Below are positions 8,873 to 17,494 of a DNA stretch of 64,000 bases, in pieces; within the stretch, counting starts at the first letter, position 1, and each line of letters opens with the position of its first letter. Source of the stretch: Rhizobium grahamii (GTDB taxonomy: Bacteria > Pseudomonadota > Alphaproteobacteria > Rhizobiales > Rhizobiaceae); assembly GCF_009498215.1 (NCBI RefSeq), contig NZ_CP043498.1, positions 3,512,001 to 3,576,000 of the forward strand. The letters are read 5' to 3'. A model generated the notes under the pieces. The model was given only the letters and a program-made list of their open reading frames with translations. It was not told the origin of the DNA and ran no database searches. Made by a program: the position numbers and the translations under genes.

Positions 8873-9757
8873 TCAGCGCTTCATGCCTGTCGTGGCAATG
8901 CCCTCGATCAGCAGCCGCTGGAAGAACAGGAAGAAGAAGAACACGGGCACCAGCGTCAGCGTCGACATGGCGAACAGGCCACCCCAGTCCGATGCGCTGG
9001 TCGAGTCGACGAAGGTGCGCAGGCCGAGCTGGATCGTGTAGGTGTTCATGTCGTTGAGGTAGATCAGCGGCCCGAAGAAATCGTCCCAGGTCCAGATGAA
9101 GGAGAAGATCGCGGCGGTCGCCAGCACCGGCAGCGACAGCGGCAGCATGATCTTCCAGTAGATGCGCCAGGCGCTGCAACCGTCCATCATCGCCGCTTCA
9201 TCAAGTTCGCGCGGGATGCCGCGGAAGAACTGCACCATCAGGAAGATGAAGAAGGCGTCGCTTGCCAGGAACTTCGGTACAACAAGCGGCAGGATCGTGT
9301 TGACCCAGCCGAGGTTGAGGAACAGCACGTACTGCGGAATGAGCGTCACGTGGTAGGGGATCATCAGCGTACCGAGCATGATCGCGAACCAAAAGTTCCG
9401 GCCGGCAAAACGCAACCGCGCGAAAGCATAGGCCGCTAGAGAACAGGCAACGACATTGCCGATCACGGTGAGAACCGAGATGACCAGAGAGTTCCAGAAG
9501 AACCGCCCGAAACTGATGTCGAGCCCGGTCCAGCCCCGGACATAGGAGCCGAAGTCGATCGACGACGGAATGAGCGAGGTCGAGGAGAAGATCTCGTTTT
9601 CGGGGCGCACGGAGGCCGACACCATCCACAGCAGCGGATAGAGCATCAGCAGCGAGCCCAGGATCAGCAGCGTGTGGATGACGACCGAAGCCGGTCGGCT
9701 GCGCTTGGTGATGTCGGATGGCGGCGCCGCAACGGCTGTGGTGATCCCGTTAGTCAT
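8873..9757 (-). CDS. Carbohydrate ABC transporter permease (MalG-like, CUT1)
   Basis: A 294-aa inner-membrane permease with six predicted helices; the first is HTLLILGSLLMLYPLLWMVS (about 28-47). The coupling-loop motif for the ATPase, EAAMMDGCSAWRIYWKIMLP (about 188-207), matches the EAA motif of MalG-type proteins. The start overlaps the end of the preceding permease gene by 8 bp, so the two permeases are translationally coupled. It forms the channel with the MalF-like partner and receives sugar from the binding protein at 10718. Confidence 0.92.
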   Translation of the reverse strand: MTNGITTAVAAPPSDITKRSRPASVVIHTLLILGSLLMLYPLLWMVSASVRPENEIFSSTSLIPSSIDFGSYVRGWTGLDISFGRFFWNSLVISVLTVIGNVVACSLAAYAFARLRFAGRNFWFAIMLGTLMIPYHVTLIPQYVLFLNLGWVNTILPLVVPKFLASDAFFIFLMVQFFRGIPRELDEAAMMDGCSAWRIYWKIMLPLSLPVLATAAIFSFIWTWDDFFGPLIYLNDMNTYTIQLGLRTFVDSTSASDWGGLFAMSTLTLVPVFFFFLFFQRLLIEGIATTGMKR

Positions 9758-10721
9758 CGTAGTGCACCCAATAACGCGAGGTCAGGAAGGAGAAGGCCGT
9801 AAAGATCGCGATGATCAGCACGAGGATCCAGGCGAGCGCCGAGGCGTAGCCCATGCGGAAGTTTCCGAAAGCCTCCTGATAGAGATAGAGCGTGTAGAAC
9901 AGCGTCGAATTGATCGGCCCTCCGGTGCCGCCGGAGATGATGAAGGCCGGCGTGAAAGCCTTGAACGCATCGATCGTCTGAACGACGGCATTGAAGAAGA
10001 TGACGGGCGTCAGCAGCGGCAGCGTAATCTTGTAGAACTGCCGGAACTTGGAGGCGCCGTCGAGGCTCGCGGCCTCGTACATGTCGGTCGGAATCTGGCG
10101 CAGGCCGGCAAGGAAGATGATCATCGGCGAGCCGAACTGCCAGACGCTCAACGCCACAAGTGTGTAGATCGAGTAGCTCGGATGCGAGATCCAGCTTGGT
10201 CCGGCGATCCCGAAATGGGCAAGCGCGGCATTGACCAGGCCGTCGCCGGCAAAGAGCTGCCGCCAGAGCACGGCGATTGCCACGCTGCCGCCAAGCAGAG
10301 AGGGCAGGTAGAAGATGGCGCGGTAGACGGGCAGGCCGCGCACACCTTTGTTCAGCGCCATCGCCACCAGCAGCGCGAAGGCGAGCTTGAAAGGGACCGA
10401 CAGCACCACATAGGTCAGTGTGACCTTCATCGCTGCGGCAAATTTCGGGTCGGCGGTTGCGATGCGCACGTAGTTCGCAGCACCCACCCACTCAGCCGAC
10501 CGGATCATGTCGAAGTCGGTGAACGAGAGGTAGAGCGAAATCACGGCCGGTCCGAGCGTCAGCCCGAAGAAGCCGATCAGCCACGGCAGAAGGAAGAAAT
10601 AGCCGGGGGCGTTGGCGTTCCAGATTCGCCGCCACCGACTGTCGGCGACCGCTCTCGGGTTATGTTCCACCGTCACGGCCGGGTCAGCCGTCGCACGCAT
10701 CGCATTGTTCATGTGCTTCAA
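9750..10721 (-). CDS. Sugar ABC transporter permease (MalF-like, CUT1)
   Basis: A 323-aa membrane protein. The cytoplasmic N-terminus (about 1-35) is followed by a helix at FFLLPWLIGFFGLTLGPAVI (about 42-61) and five more. The EAA loop reads EAASLDGASKFRQFYKITLP (about 217-236), as in CUT1 MalF/UgpA proteins. Its start overlaps the stop codon of the binding-protein gene by 4 bp (ATGA), which fixes the start. It pairs with the MalG-like permease downstream. Confidence 0.92.
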   Translation of the reverse strand: MKHMNNAMRATADPAVTVEHNPRAVADSRWRRIWNANAPGYFFLLPWLIGFFGLTLGPAVISLYLSFTDFDMIRSAEWVGAANYVRIATADPKFAAAMKVTLTYVVLSVPFKLAFALLVAMALNKGVRGLPVYRAIFYLPSLLGGSVAIAVLWRQLFAGDGLVNAALAHFGIAGPSWISHPSYSIYTLVALSVWQFGSPMIIFLAGLRQIPTDMYEAASLDGASKFRQFYKITLPLLTPVIFFNAVVQTIDAFKAFTPAFIISGGTGGPINSTLFYTLYLYQEAFGNFRMGYASALAWILVLIIAIFTAFSFLTSRYWVHYDD

Positions 10722-12004
10722 CCCCGCGCGAGAATACGCGTGATCTCGTCAACAAGCTGTTTGCCGCCGTCGGCGGGCGTCAACTGCGCAAAGCCGATCT
10801 GTTCGGAAATGTTGCGCAGCACGTCCGTCCCTTCGCCGGCGCCGGATGGCGGCGGCGGCGGCAGCTTCCCGGCGAGATCGCCGAGCCCACCGACATACTC
10901 GAGCGGAATCTTGCCGACAGCGTCGAGCTTCGTTGCCACGACATCGCGCATTGCCTTCGATTCCGGAATGCCACGCTCGACGTCGAGCAATGCCGCTGCC
11001 TCCGGGTTCGTCACGAAGAAATTGACGTAATCGACAGCCTGTTCGATGGCTTTCGATTGTGCCGACACCGAGAAGAACATCGACGGCTTGCGATAGTGAC
11101 CGCCCTTCGAATCCTTGGTGATACGCATGTAGTTGCTGAGCGCAAGCTTGTCCTTGTTCATCTGCTGGTAGGCGACGAACTGGTTCGAGTGTGCGTAGCC
11201 GGAAGCGGACTTGCCGAGCGTCACCGTATTGGTGTCGACATCGTTCTTGTCCAGAGCCTGGACGTCGGCGGGAACACAGGCACCGGCATCGCGGAACTTG
11301 TTCCACATGTCGAACCATTCCGAGGCTTCCTCGACACCGAAAGCGATCTTGCCATCGGCGGTGTAGAGCGCCTTGCCACGCTGGCGCAGGTAGTTTTCGA
11401 AGAGCGGCTCGTTGCCGCTGCCGTCGGCCATGCCGAACATGCCCTTGCGCTTGCCCGCCTTGGTCAGTTCGGCAGCCATCTTGCCGAATTCTTCCCAAGT
11501 CGTTGCCTGCGTCGGCAGGTCGATGCCGGCTTCCTGGAAGGCGGTCGTATTGAGGACCGTCGCGGCCGAATTCGCACCGAGGCTGACGCCGTAAAGGTGG
11601 CCGTTGACACTGCCGCCTTCGACCTGGGCCTGGTCGAAATCGCTGAGGTTCAGCTTCGAAGGCATGTAGGATTCGAGCGGCGCAAGCGCACCGCGCCCGG
11701 CATATTCGACGATGTAGCGATAATCCATCTGGATCACGTCAGGCGCATTCTTGCCGGCAACCTGCGTTGCCAGGCGTGGCCAGTAATCGCCCCAGCCGAG
11801 AAATTCGCCGGTGATCGCAACGCCGGAATTTTTGGCTTTGTAAAGTTCCGAAACCTTGTTGGTTCTGTCCGCGCGGGGCTGAGAGCCCCACCAGATCAGG
11901 CGAAGGCGGCTATCGGCTGCAAATGCCGGTGCGCCCATTGCGGAAAGCGTGAGAAGCGAGACCCCACCCGCCATGAAACCACGTCTGTTGATGCTGAACG
12001 TCAT
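10718..12004 (-). CDS. Sugar ABC transporter substrate-binding protein, Tat-type signal
   Basis: A 428-aa periplasmic binding protein of the extracellular solute-binding family 1. The start at 12004 is set by an ideal ribosome site, GGGAGGAGG, 7 nt upstream. The N-terminus NRRGFMAGG followed by a hydrophobic stretch and APAFA is a twin-arginine export signal, so the protein is probably exported folded. After the signal the mature protein starts with RLRLIWWGSQ, nearly the same as RAMWWGS in the second binding protein at 21539; the two are clear paralogues. First gene of the leftward operon, under a TTGACA promoter and a putative TetR operator at 12067-12084. The ligand is unknown; a uronide is inferred from the neighbours. 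Confidence 0.92.
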   Translation of the reverse strand: MTFSINRRGFMAGGVSLLTLSAMGAPAFAADSRLRLIWWGSQPRADRTNKVSELYKAKNSGVAITGEFLGWGDYWPRLATQVAGKNAPDVIQMDYRYIVEYAGRGALAPLESYMPSKLNLSDFDQAQVEGGSVNGHLYGVSLGANSAATVLNTTAFQEAGIDLPTQATTWEEFGKMAAELTKAGKRKGMFGMADGSGNEPLFENYLRQRGKALYTADGKIAFGVEEASEWFDMWNKFRDAGACVPADVQALDKNDVDTNTVTLGKSASGYAHSNQFVAYQQMNKDKLALSNYMRITKDSKGGHYRKPSMFFSVSAQSKAIEQAVDYVNFFVTNPEAAALLDVERGIPESKAMRDVVATKLDAVGKIPLEYVGGLGDLAGKLPPPPPSGAGEGTDVLRNISEQIGFAQLTPADGGKQLVDEITRILARG

Positions 12005-12066
12005 CTGTTTTTCCTCCTCCCTTGGGGAGCGCCTCCACACGCTCCTTGCTGGTTTCTCTTGCAACA

Positions 12067-12084
12067 AATAACTAATTGGTTACA
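12067..12084. promoter_or_regulatory. Putative TetR operator between binding-protein and tetR genes
   Basis: AATAACT-AATT-GGTTACA, an imperfect 18-bp palindrome (TAAC...GTTA core) with the same 7-4-7 layout as the sites at 83-100 and 12933-12950. It overlaps the edge of the -10 box of the leftward promoter, and it sits between the divergent binding-protein and tetR genes, so one site could control both. Confidence 0.65.
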
Positions 12085-12112
12085 AGCTATGGAGAAGCGC
12101 CGGGTCTGTCAA
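12084..12112 (-). promoter_or_regulatory. Promoter of the leftward ABC transporter operon
   Basis: On the minus strand TTGACA (12112-12107) and TAGCTT (12089-12084) are separated by 17 bp. The putative operator begins at the -10 box, the usual place for repression by blocking RNA polymerase. The transcript would start about 70 bp before the binding-protein ATG. Confidence 0.6.
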
Positions 12113-12204
12113 GCGCCATGAAGAACAGCTCGGCTCTATTTGCTTTTTACAATTTGCTCATAAGGCACTATGAGCGCTGGGAAGTCATTGAAAAGGGGAA
12201 GCTG

Positions 12205-12879
12205 ATGGAAGGCGCCGGAAGAGGGGGAAAAACCACCGCAAAGCGACGTCCGCGCGAGCGCGTTCTGCAACGCGATCCGGAGCGCACGCGTGCCGCCATT
12301 CTCGAAGCCGCAACCCAGGAATTTGCCGAGAACGGCATGGGCGGCGCCCGCGTCGATGCCATCGCCGAGCGCGCCGGCACCAACAAGCGCATGCTCTACC
12401 ATTACTTCGGCGACAAGGAGCAGCTCTACCTGCATGTGCTGGAAGAAGCCTATGTCGGCATCCGAACCGCCGAGCGCGCCCTGCACATCGGCGACCGGAG
12501 CCCGGAGGAGGGGATCAGCGATCTCGCGCTCTTCACCTGGCGCTATTTCCTCAAGCATCCGGAATTCCTGAGCCTGCTCGGCACGGAAAACCTGCACCGG
12601 GCGCGCTGGCTGCGTCAGTCCGTGCGTCTGAAGGAGCTTCATTCACACCTGCTGGGCGAGCTCGAACAGGTGCTGGAACGAGGAAAGAAGGCGGGCGTCT
12701 TCATCGACAGCGCCGATCCCTTGAACGTCTATCTGACGATTGCATCGCTCGGATATTTCTATCTTTCGAACCAATACACCCTCTCCACGATCTTCGGACG
12801 CGAGCTGGCGCAGCCTGAAAATATCGATGCCTGGGAACGCCAGATCGTTCACGTGACGCTGGCCTCGATCAAGGCCTGA
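12205..12879 (+). CDS. TetR family transcriptional regulator
   Basis: A 224-aa repressor. Helix-turn-helix residues fall at about 26-72, with AAILEAATQEFAENG leading the domain and AIAERAGTNKRMLYHYFGDK as the recognition helix and the helix 4 start typical of TetR proteins. The C-terminal part (about 80-224) is the ligand/dimer domain. The ATG at 12205 is chosen because AAAAGGGG lies 7 nt upstream and because the reading frame further upstream runs through the operator region. Divergent from the ABC operon. Three similar palindromes nearby mark its likely regulon. The effector is unknown, probably the transported substrate or a pathway intermediate. Confidence 0.88.
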   Translation: MEGAGRGGKTTAKRRPRERVLQRDPERTRAAILEAATQEFAENGMGGARVDAIAERAGTNKRMLYHYFGDKEQLYLHVLEEAYVGIRTAERALHIGDRSPEEGISDLALFTWRYFLKHPEFLSLLGTENLHRARWLRQSVRLKELHSHLLGELEQVLERGKKAGVFIDSADPLNVYLTIASLGYFYLSNQYTLSTIFGRELAQPENIDAWERQIVHVTLASIKA

Positions 12880-12902
12880 ATCCCGAAATTTAGTTTTGTC
12901 TA

Positions 12903-12931
12903 TTGACACCGACGCTTTACGTCTGTCATCA
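12903..12931 (+). promoter_or_regulatory. Promoter of the rightward Gfo/Idh operon
   Basis: A consensus -35 TTGACA (12903-12908) is followed after 17 bp by the weak -10 TCATCA (12926-12931), directly before the perfect operator palindrome at 12933. The same order, -35, -10, operator, is seen for the leftward operon. Confidence 0.5.
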
Positions 12932-12932
12932 A

Positions 12933-12950
12933 AGTAACTGTTTAGTTACT
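12933..12950. promoter_or_regulatory. Perfect palindromic operator upstream of the Gfo/Idh operon
   Basis: AGTAACT-GTTT-AGTTACT is a perfect 7-bp inverted repeat with a 4-bp spacer, 65 bp before the GTG start at 13015. It is the best of three related sites in the window and is taken as the consensus for the TetR protein encoded just upstream. Confidence 0.7.
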
Positions 12951-13014
12951 GGCCGGGAGGAGCTGCACCGTTGCGTGCAGCCGGCCTCGCAAGATTTTTT
13001 GCAGGGAGAGAAAC

Positions 13015-14163
13015 GTGGCTCGTCTAGGGATCATTTTGCACGGCGTTACCGGCCGTATGGGTTACAACCAGCACCTCGTCCGCTCGATTTTGGCAATCCG
13101 CGATCAGGGTGGCCTGACGCTGAAATCCGGAGAAAAGCTGGAGATCGACCCGATCATCGTCGGCCGGAACCCGGCCAAGATGGAAGAGCTTGCCAGGAAG
13201 CACGGTATCAAGCGCTGGTCGTCGGACATCGATGGCGCGCTTGCCAATCCTGATGATCAGATATTCTTCGACGCCGGCACGACCCTCATGCGTGCCGAAC
13301 TGCTCTCGCGTGCCTTGGATGCCGGCAAGCACGTCTATTGCGAAAAGCCGATCTCGGACGATTTGCAGGTGGCGATCGATCTCGCGAAGAAGGCGCGGGC
13401 ATCGGGCCTCAAGCATGGCGTCGTGCAGGACAAGCTGTTCCTTCCCGGCCTTCGCAAGTTGGCGCTGCTGAAGGATTCCGGCTTCTTCGGAAAGATCCTC
13501 TCGGTGCGTGGAGAGTTCGGCTACTGGGTGTTCGAAGGCGATTGGGGCGTGCCCGCCCAGCGTCCGTCCTGGAACTACCGCAAGGCCGATGGCGGCGGCA
13601 TCATTCTCGATATGCTCTGCCACTGGCGCTATGTGCTCGACAATCTCTTTGGCGAAGTCAAAGCCGTGTCGTGCCTCGGCGCAACCCATATCGGCACCCG
13701 CGTTGATGAGGCCGGCAAACCGTATCACTGCGACACCGACGATGCCGCCTATGCGACGTTCGAGCTGGAAGGCGGTGCCATCGCGCACATCAATTCATCC
13801 TGGGCTGTGCGCGTCCGTCGCGACGACCTTGTGACGTTCCAGGTGGACGGCACGCATGGTTCGGCGGTAGCTGGCTTGACCAAATGCTGGACGCAGCATC
13901 GCGTCAACACGCCGAAGCCCGTGTGGAACCCGGACCAGCCGCAGACGATCGATTTCTACAAGACCTGGGACGAAGTGCCGGACACGCAAGCGTTCGACAA
14001 TGGCTTCAAGGCGCAATGGGAAATGTTCCTGCGGCACGTCGCTGAGGATAGCCCGTGGCCATATGGACTGGAGGCGGGAGCCAAGGGTGTCCAGCTGGCG
14101 GAGCTGGGCCTGAAATCCTGGGCCGAGCGCCGGTGGCTCGACGTGCCGAAGCTGGAGTTCTGA
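13015..14163 (+). CDS. Gfo/Idh/MocA family oxidoreductase (second of three)
   Basis: A 382-aa NAD(P)-dependent dehydrogenase starting at a GTG with GGGAGAG upstream. The nucleotide-binding loop is unusual, LHGVTGRMGYNQH (8-20) instead of the classic GxGxxG, but YCEKPISDD (108-116) with Lys111 is the family catalytic signature. The middle part contains DGGGIILDMLCHWRYVLDNL-like sequence with the expected catalytic His region. First gene of an operon with a DUF993 gene 4 bp downstream, so both probably act on the same intermediate. Expression is probably controlled through the palindrome at 12933-12950. Confidence 0.87.
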   Translation: MARLGIILHGVTGRMGYNQHLVRSILAIRDQGGLTLKSGEKLEIDPIIVGRNPAKMEELARKHGIKRWSSDIDGALANPDDQIFFDAGTTLMRAELLSRALDAGKHVYCEKPISDDLQVAIDLAKKARASGLKHGVVQDKLFLPGLRKLALLKDSGFFGKILSVRGEFGYWVFEGDWGVPAQRPSWNYRKADGGGIILDMLCHWRYVLDNLFGEVKAVSCLGATHIGTRVDEAGKPYHCDTDDAAYATFELEGGAIAHINSSWAVRVRRDDLVTFQVDGTHGSAVAGLTKCWTQHRVNTPKPVWNPDQPQTIDFYKTWDEVPDTQAFDNGFKAQWEMFLRHVAEDSPWPYGLEAGAKGVQLAELGLKSWAERRWLDVPKLEF

Positions 14164-14167
14164 GATC

Positions 14168-15334
14168 GTGGCCGTCATCAATCTCCCGCTGGACGGCAAG
14201 ATCGTCCCTTATACGCTGACCGGCTCGCCGATCGAACTCAGGAAGCGTAGAGCCGAAGAGTTTCCGCGTATCGCCTTTGCGGCGGCTCACGTCGTTGCCG
14301 ATCCTCTCGCGGACAACGATCCGTGGCTTGCTCCGGCGATCGATTGGGATCGCACGCTGGCATTTCGCCATCGGCTTTGGGACCTCGGGCTTGGGGTTGC
14401 CGAAGCGATGGACACGGCGCAGCGCGGAATGGGCCTTGGCTGGCCCGAGGCCCGCGAATTGATCCGGCGGGCGCTTTCCGAAAGCGCAAGCCGCGGTGAT
14501 GCGCTTATTGCCTGCGGTGCCGGCACCGATCACCTTGTGCCCGGTCCGGATGTGACCATCGATACGATCATACGGGCCTACGAAGAACAGATCGAGACGA
14601 TCGAGGCAGCCGGCGGAAGCATCATCCTGATGGCCAGCCGCGCGCTTGCTGCTACGGCCCGAAGCCCGGACGATTACGCCAGGGTTTACGATCGCATCCT
14701 GCGTCAGGTGAAGCAGCCGGTCATCATCCACTGGCTGGGCGAAATGTTCGACCCGGCGCTCGAAGGCTATTGGGGCGATGTGGACCATCTGAAGGCGATG
14801 TCCGTCTGCCTGCAGGTGATCGGCGCCAATGCATCCAAGGTCGACGGCATCAAGATTTCCCTCCTTTCCAAGGAAAAGGAAATCGCCATGCGCCGGCAAT
14901 TGCCGAAGGGCGTGCGCATGTATACGGGCGACGACTTCAACTATGCCGAATTGATAGCCGGCGATGAACTTGGTCATTCGGATGCACTGCTCGGTATATT
15001 CGATGCTATCGCGCCCGCTGCCTCGGCAGCGCTCGAGGCACTCGGGCGTGACCGCAACGGCGAGTTCTTCGAGCTTCTGGAGCCGACCGTTCCGTTGTCG
15101 CGACACATCTTCAAAGCACCGACGCGCTTCTACAAGACCGGCGTCGTGTTCCTCGCCTACCTGAATGGACTTCAGGATCACTTCACCATGGTCGGCGGCC
15201 AGCAATCTGCGCGTTCTCTCTCGCATCTGGCGGAACTGTTCCGGCTCGCCGACAGGGCGCGCGTGCTTGCTGATCCGGATCAGGCTGTTCGCCGCATGCG
15301 CGACGTGCTCGCGGTTCACGGCGTTGCCGGTTAA
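14168..15334 (+). CDS. DUF993 family protein (dihydrodipicolinate-synthase-like TIM barrel)
   Basis: A 388-aa protein recognised as DUF993 by its N-terminus (INLPLDGKI...YTL) and the AFRHRLWDLGLGVAEAMDTA stretch (about 65-84). The family is related to Schiff-base aldolases of the DapA/NAL superfamily but has no established reaction. It starts at GTG 14168, 4 bp after the dehydrogenase stop. A retro-aldol or dehydratase step on the oxidised sugar is a reasonable guess and no more. In-line spacing to the next gene is 15 bp with GGGGAGGAGAG as ribosome site. Confidence 0.8.
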   Translation: MAVINLPLDGKIVPYTLTGSPIELRKRRAEEFPRIAFAAAHVVADPLADNDPWLAPAIDWDRTLAFRHRLWDLGLGVAEAMDTAQRGMGLGWPEARELIRRALSESASRGDALIACGAGTDHLVPGPDVTIDTIIRAYEEQIETIEAAGGSIILMASRALAATARSPDDYARVYDRILRQVKQPVIIHWLGEMFDPALEGYWGDVDHLKAMSVCLQVIGANASKVDGIKISLLSKEKEIAMRRQLPKGVRMYTGDDFNYAELIAGDELGHSDALLGIFDAIAPAASAALEALGRDRNGEFFELLEPTVPLSRHIFKAPTRFYKTGVVFLAYLNGLQDHFTMVGGQQSARSLSHLAELFRLADRARVLADPDQAVRRMRDVLAVHGVAG

Positions 15335-15349
15335 GGGGAGGAGAGCAGC

Positions 15350-16180
15350 ATGCATGTCGAGGGTCTCTCCATCAATCTCGCGACGATCCGGGAACAGTGC
15401 GGCTTTGCGCGCGCGGTCGACATCTGCCTGACACACGGGATCACCGCGATCGCTCCCTGGCGAGACCAGATAGCCGCAATCGGCTTGAAGGAGGCAGAAC
15501 GTATCGTCAAGGCCAATGGCCTGAAGCTCACTGGTCTCTGCCGTGGCGGTTTTTTCCCGGCCGCCGACGCCGCGGGCCGCCAGCAGGCGATCGACGATAA
15601 CAAGCGCGCGGTCGACGAAGCCGCAACGCTCGGGGCCGACTGCCTGGTGCTCGTCGTCGGCGGATTGCCGGGGGCCTCCAGGGATATCGACACCGCGCGG
15701 CAGATGGTGGCTGACGGCATCGCCGCAACGCTGCCGCATGCGCGCGCTGCCGGTGTCCCGCTTGCCATCGAGCCCTTGCATCCGATGTATGCCGGCGATC
15801 GCTCCTGCGTGAACACGCTCGGCCAGGCGCTCGACATATGCGAACAGCTAGGCGATGGCGTTGGCGTGGCGATCGACGTCTATCATGTCTGGTGGGATCC
15901 CGATCTTGCCAATCAGGTTGCGCGCGCCGGCCGCATGAACCGGATTCTTGCGCACCATATCTGCGACTGGCTCGTCCCGACCAGGGACATGCTGACGGAC
16001 CGCGGCATGATGGGCGATGGCGTGATCGATCTCAAAGGCATACGAAGGATGATCGAAAGCGCAGGCTTTCTCGGCGCGCAGGAAGTCGAGATTTTTTCCG
16101 CCGAGAACTGGTGGAAGCGGCCACCGGAGGAAGTGATCGCAACCTGCGTCGAGCGCTACCAAAGTTGTTGCCAGGCCTAG
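15350..16180 (+). CDS. Sugar phosphate isomerase/epimerase family TIM barrel
   Basis: A 276-aa xylose-isomerase-like barrel. Likely divalent-metal ligands are Glu141 (IEPLHP), Asp176 (AIDVYHVWWD), His202/203 (AHHICDW) and Glu247 (EVEIFS), the spacing seen in the IolE/IolI/tagatose-epimerase group. Members linked to Gfo/Idh dehydrogenases isomerise or dehydrate keto-sugars, or cleave 3-keto-glycosides. Strong ribosome site GGGGAGGAGAG precedes the ATG. It sits between DUF993 and the third Gfo/Idh gene, which ties it to the same pathway. Confidence 0.85.
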   Translation: MHVEGLSINLATIREQCGFARAVDICLTHGITAIAPWRDQIAAIGLKEAERIVKANGLKLTGLCRGGFFPAADAAGRQQAIDDNKRAVDEAATLGADCLVLVVGGLPGASRDIDTARQMVADGIAATLPHARAAGVPLAIEPLHPMYAGDRSCVNTLGQALDICEQLGDGVGVAIDVYHVWWDPDLANQVARAGRMNRILAHHICDWLVPTRDMLTDRGMMGDGVIDLKGIRRMIESAGFLGAQEVEIFSAENWWKRPPEEVIATCVERYQSCCQA

Positions 16181-16219
16181 GAAATCTGTTCGTTTCATAC
16201 GCATGAGGAGGATCATTCG

Positions 16220-17494
16220 ATGGAGAAACGTCGCTTCGCCCTGATCGGAACGGGAAACCGCGGCACCACCATGTGGGGCAAGGAACTGCTAGCCGGCTGG
16301 CGCGAGCACGTGGATCTGGTCGCGATCGTCGACACCAATTCGCTGCGTGCCGAACGGGCCCGCACGATGATCGGCAGTAACGCGCCGATTTATGAGAATA
16401 TCGACGCCATGCTCGCCGAGCAGCAGGTCGACCTCGTCATCGTCTGTACGCCTGATTATACGCATGACGACATCGTCGTTCGCGCACTGGAAGCCGGCAT
16501 CGACGTCATCACCGAAAAGCCGATGACGACGGCGGTCGACAAGATCCGCCGTATCCTCGATGCGGAGAAGCGAACCGGCAAGCGTGTCGACGTTTCGTTC
16601 AACTACCGCTACGCGCCGACGGCCGCCAAGATCAAGGAACTGCTGAACGCCGGCGAGATCGGCCGCGTCACCTCGGTAGACTTCCACTGGTATCTCGATA
16701 CCAAACACGGCGCCGACTATTTCCGCCGCTGGCATGCCTATGCGGAAAATTCCGGCAGCCTTTTCGTGCACAAGGCAACCCACCACTTCGATCTCTTGAA
16801 CTGGTATCTCGATAGCGATCCGGATGCCGTCAGCTCCTTTGCCGATCTGCAGAACTACGGCCGCAAGGGGCCGTTCCGCGGCCCACGCTGCAAGCTCTGT
16901 CCGCACTCCGGCGAGTGCGACTACTACCTCGATCTCGAAGCCGATCCATTCCTTGATTCACTCTACGAGGATCCGTCGAAGATCGACGGCTACTTCCGCG
17001 ACGGCTGCGTCTATCGCGAGGATATCGATATCCCCGACACGATGGTCGTCAGCCTCCGCTACAAGAACAATGTCCACGTTTCCTATTCGCTGAACACCTT
17101 TCAGCCGATCGAGGGCCACCACATCGCCTTCAACGGCACGCATGGGCGGATCGAACTCAGGCAGTACGAGAAGCAGCCGTGGGAGACGCCCGACGAAGAC
17201 ACCATCCTGCTCGTCCGCAATTTCCCGAAAGACAAGCCTGCCCTCCAACGCATCGTCGTGCCGCATTCGGCGGGCGGCCATTACGGCGGCGACAACCGCA
17301 TGCGCAACATGATCTTCAAGCAAGGCATGGAAGACACGCTCGGCCAGCGTGCCGGTACGCGCGCCGGCGCCATGTCGGTGCTCTGCGGTATTGCGGCGCT
17401 GACCAGCTCGCGCACGGGCAAGGTCGTGAAGATCTCCGACCTGATGCCGGAGATCGTGGCTGGCGGTGCACCGGCGAATTTGAAGGCCGGCTAA
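16220..17494 (+). CDS. Gfo/Idh/MocA family oxidoreductase (third), with cysteine cluster
   Basis: A 424-aa NAD(P)-dependent dehydrogenase, longer than the other two. The Rossmann motif is ALIGTGNRGTTMWG (7-20) and the catalytic motif TEKPMTT (98-104) with Lys100. Around residues 219-228 it has the cysteine-rich insert CKLCPHSGEC, with a further Cys in RDGCVYRED, which could bind a metal; the role is not known. It ends the rightward operon; its stop overlaps the end of the convergent hydroxyacid dehydrogenase gene by 4 bp. Confidence 0.87.
   Translation: MEKRRFALIGTGNRGTTMWGKELLAGWREHVDLVAIVDTNSLRAERARTMIGSNAPIYENIDAMLAEQQVDLVIVCTPDYTHDDIVVRALEAGIDVITEKPMTTAVDKIRRILDAEKRTGKRVDVSFNYRYAPTAAKIKELLNAGEIGRVTSVDFHWYLDTKHGADYFRRWHAYAENSGSLFVHKATHHFDLLNWYLDSDPDAVSSFADLQNYGRKGPFRGPRCKLCPHSGECDYYLDLEADPFLDSLYEDPSKIDGYFRDGCVYREDIDIPDTMVVSLRYKNNVHVSYSLNTFQPIEGHHIAFNGTHGRIELRQYEKQPWETPDEDTILLVRNFPKDKPALQRIVVPHSAGGHYGGDNRMRNMIFKQGMEDTLGQRAGTRAGAMSVLCGIAALTSSRTGKVVKISDLMPEIVAGGAPANLKAG

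Noticed and set aside
14006..15781. 591-codon minus-strand frame across DUF993 and the TIM-barrel gene
   Set aside because: It covers two well-supported plus-strand genes and crosses their intergenic ribosome site; product is low complexity.
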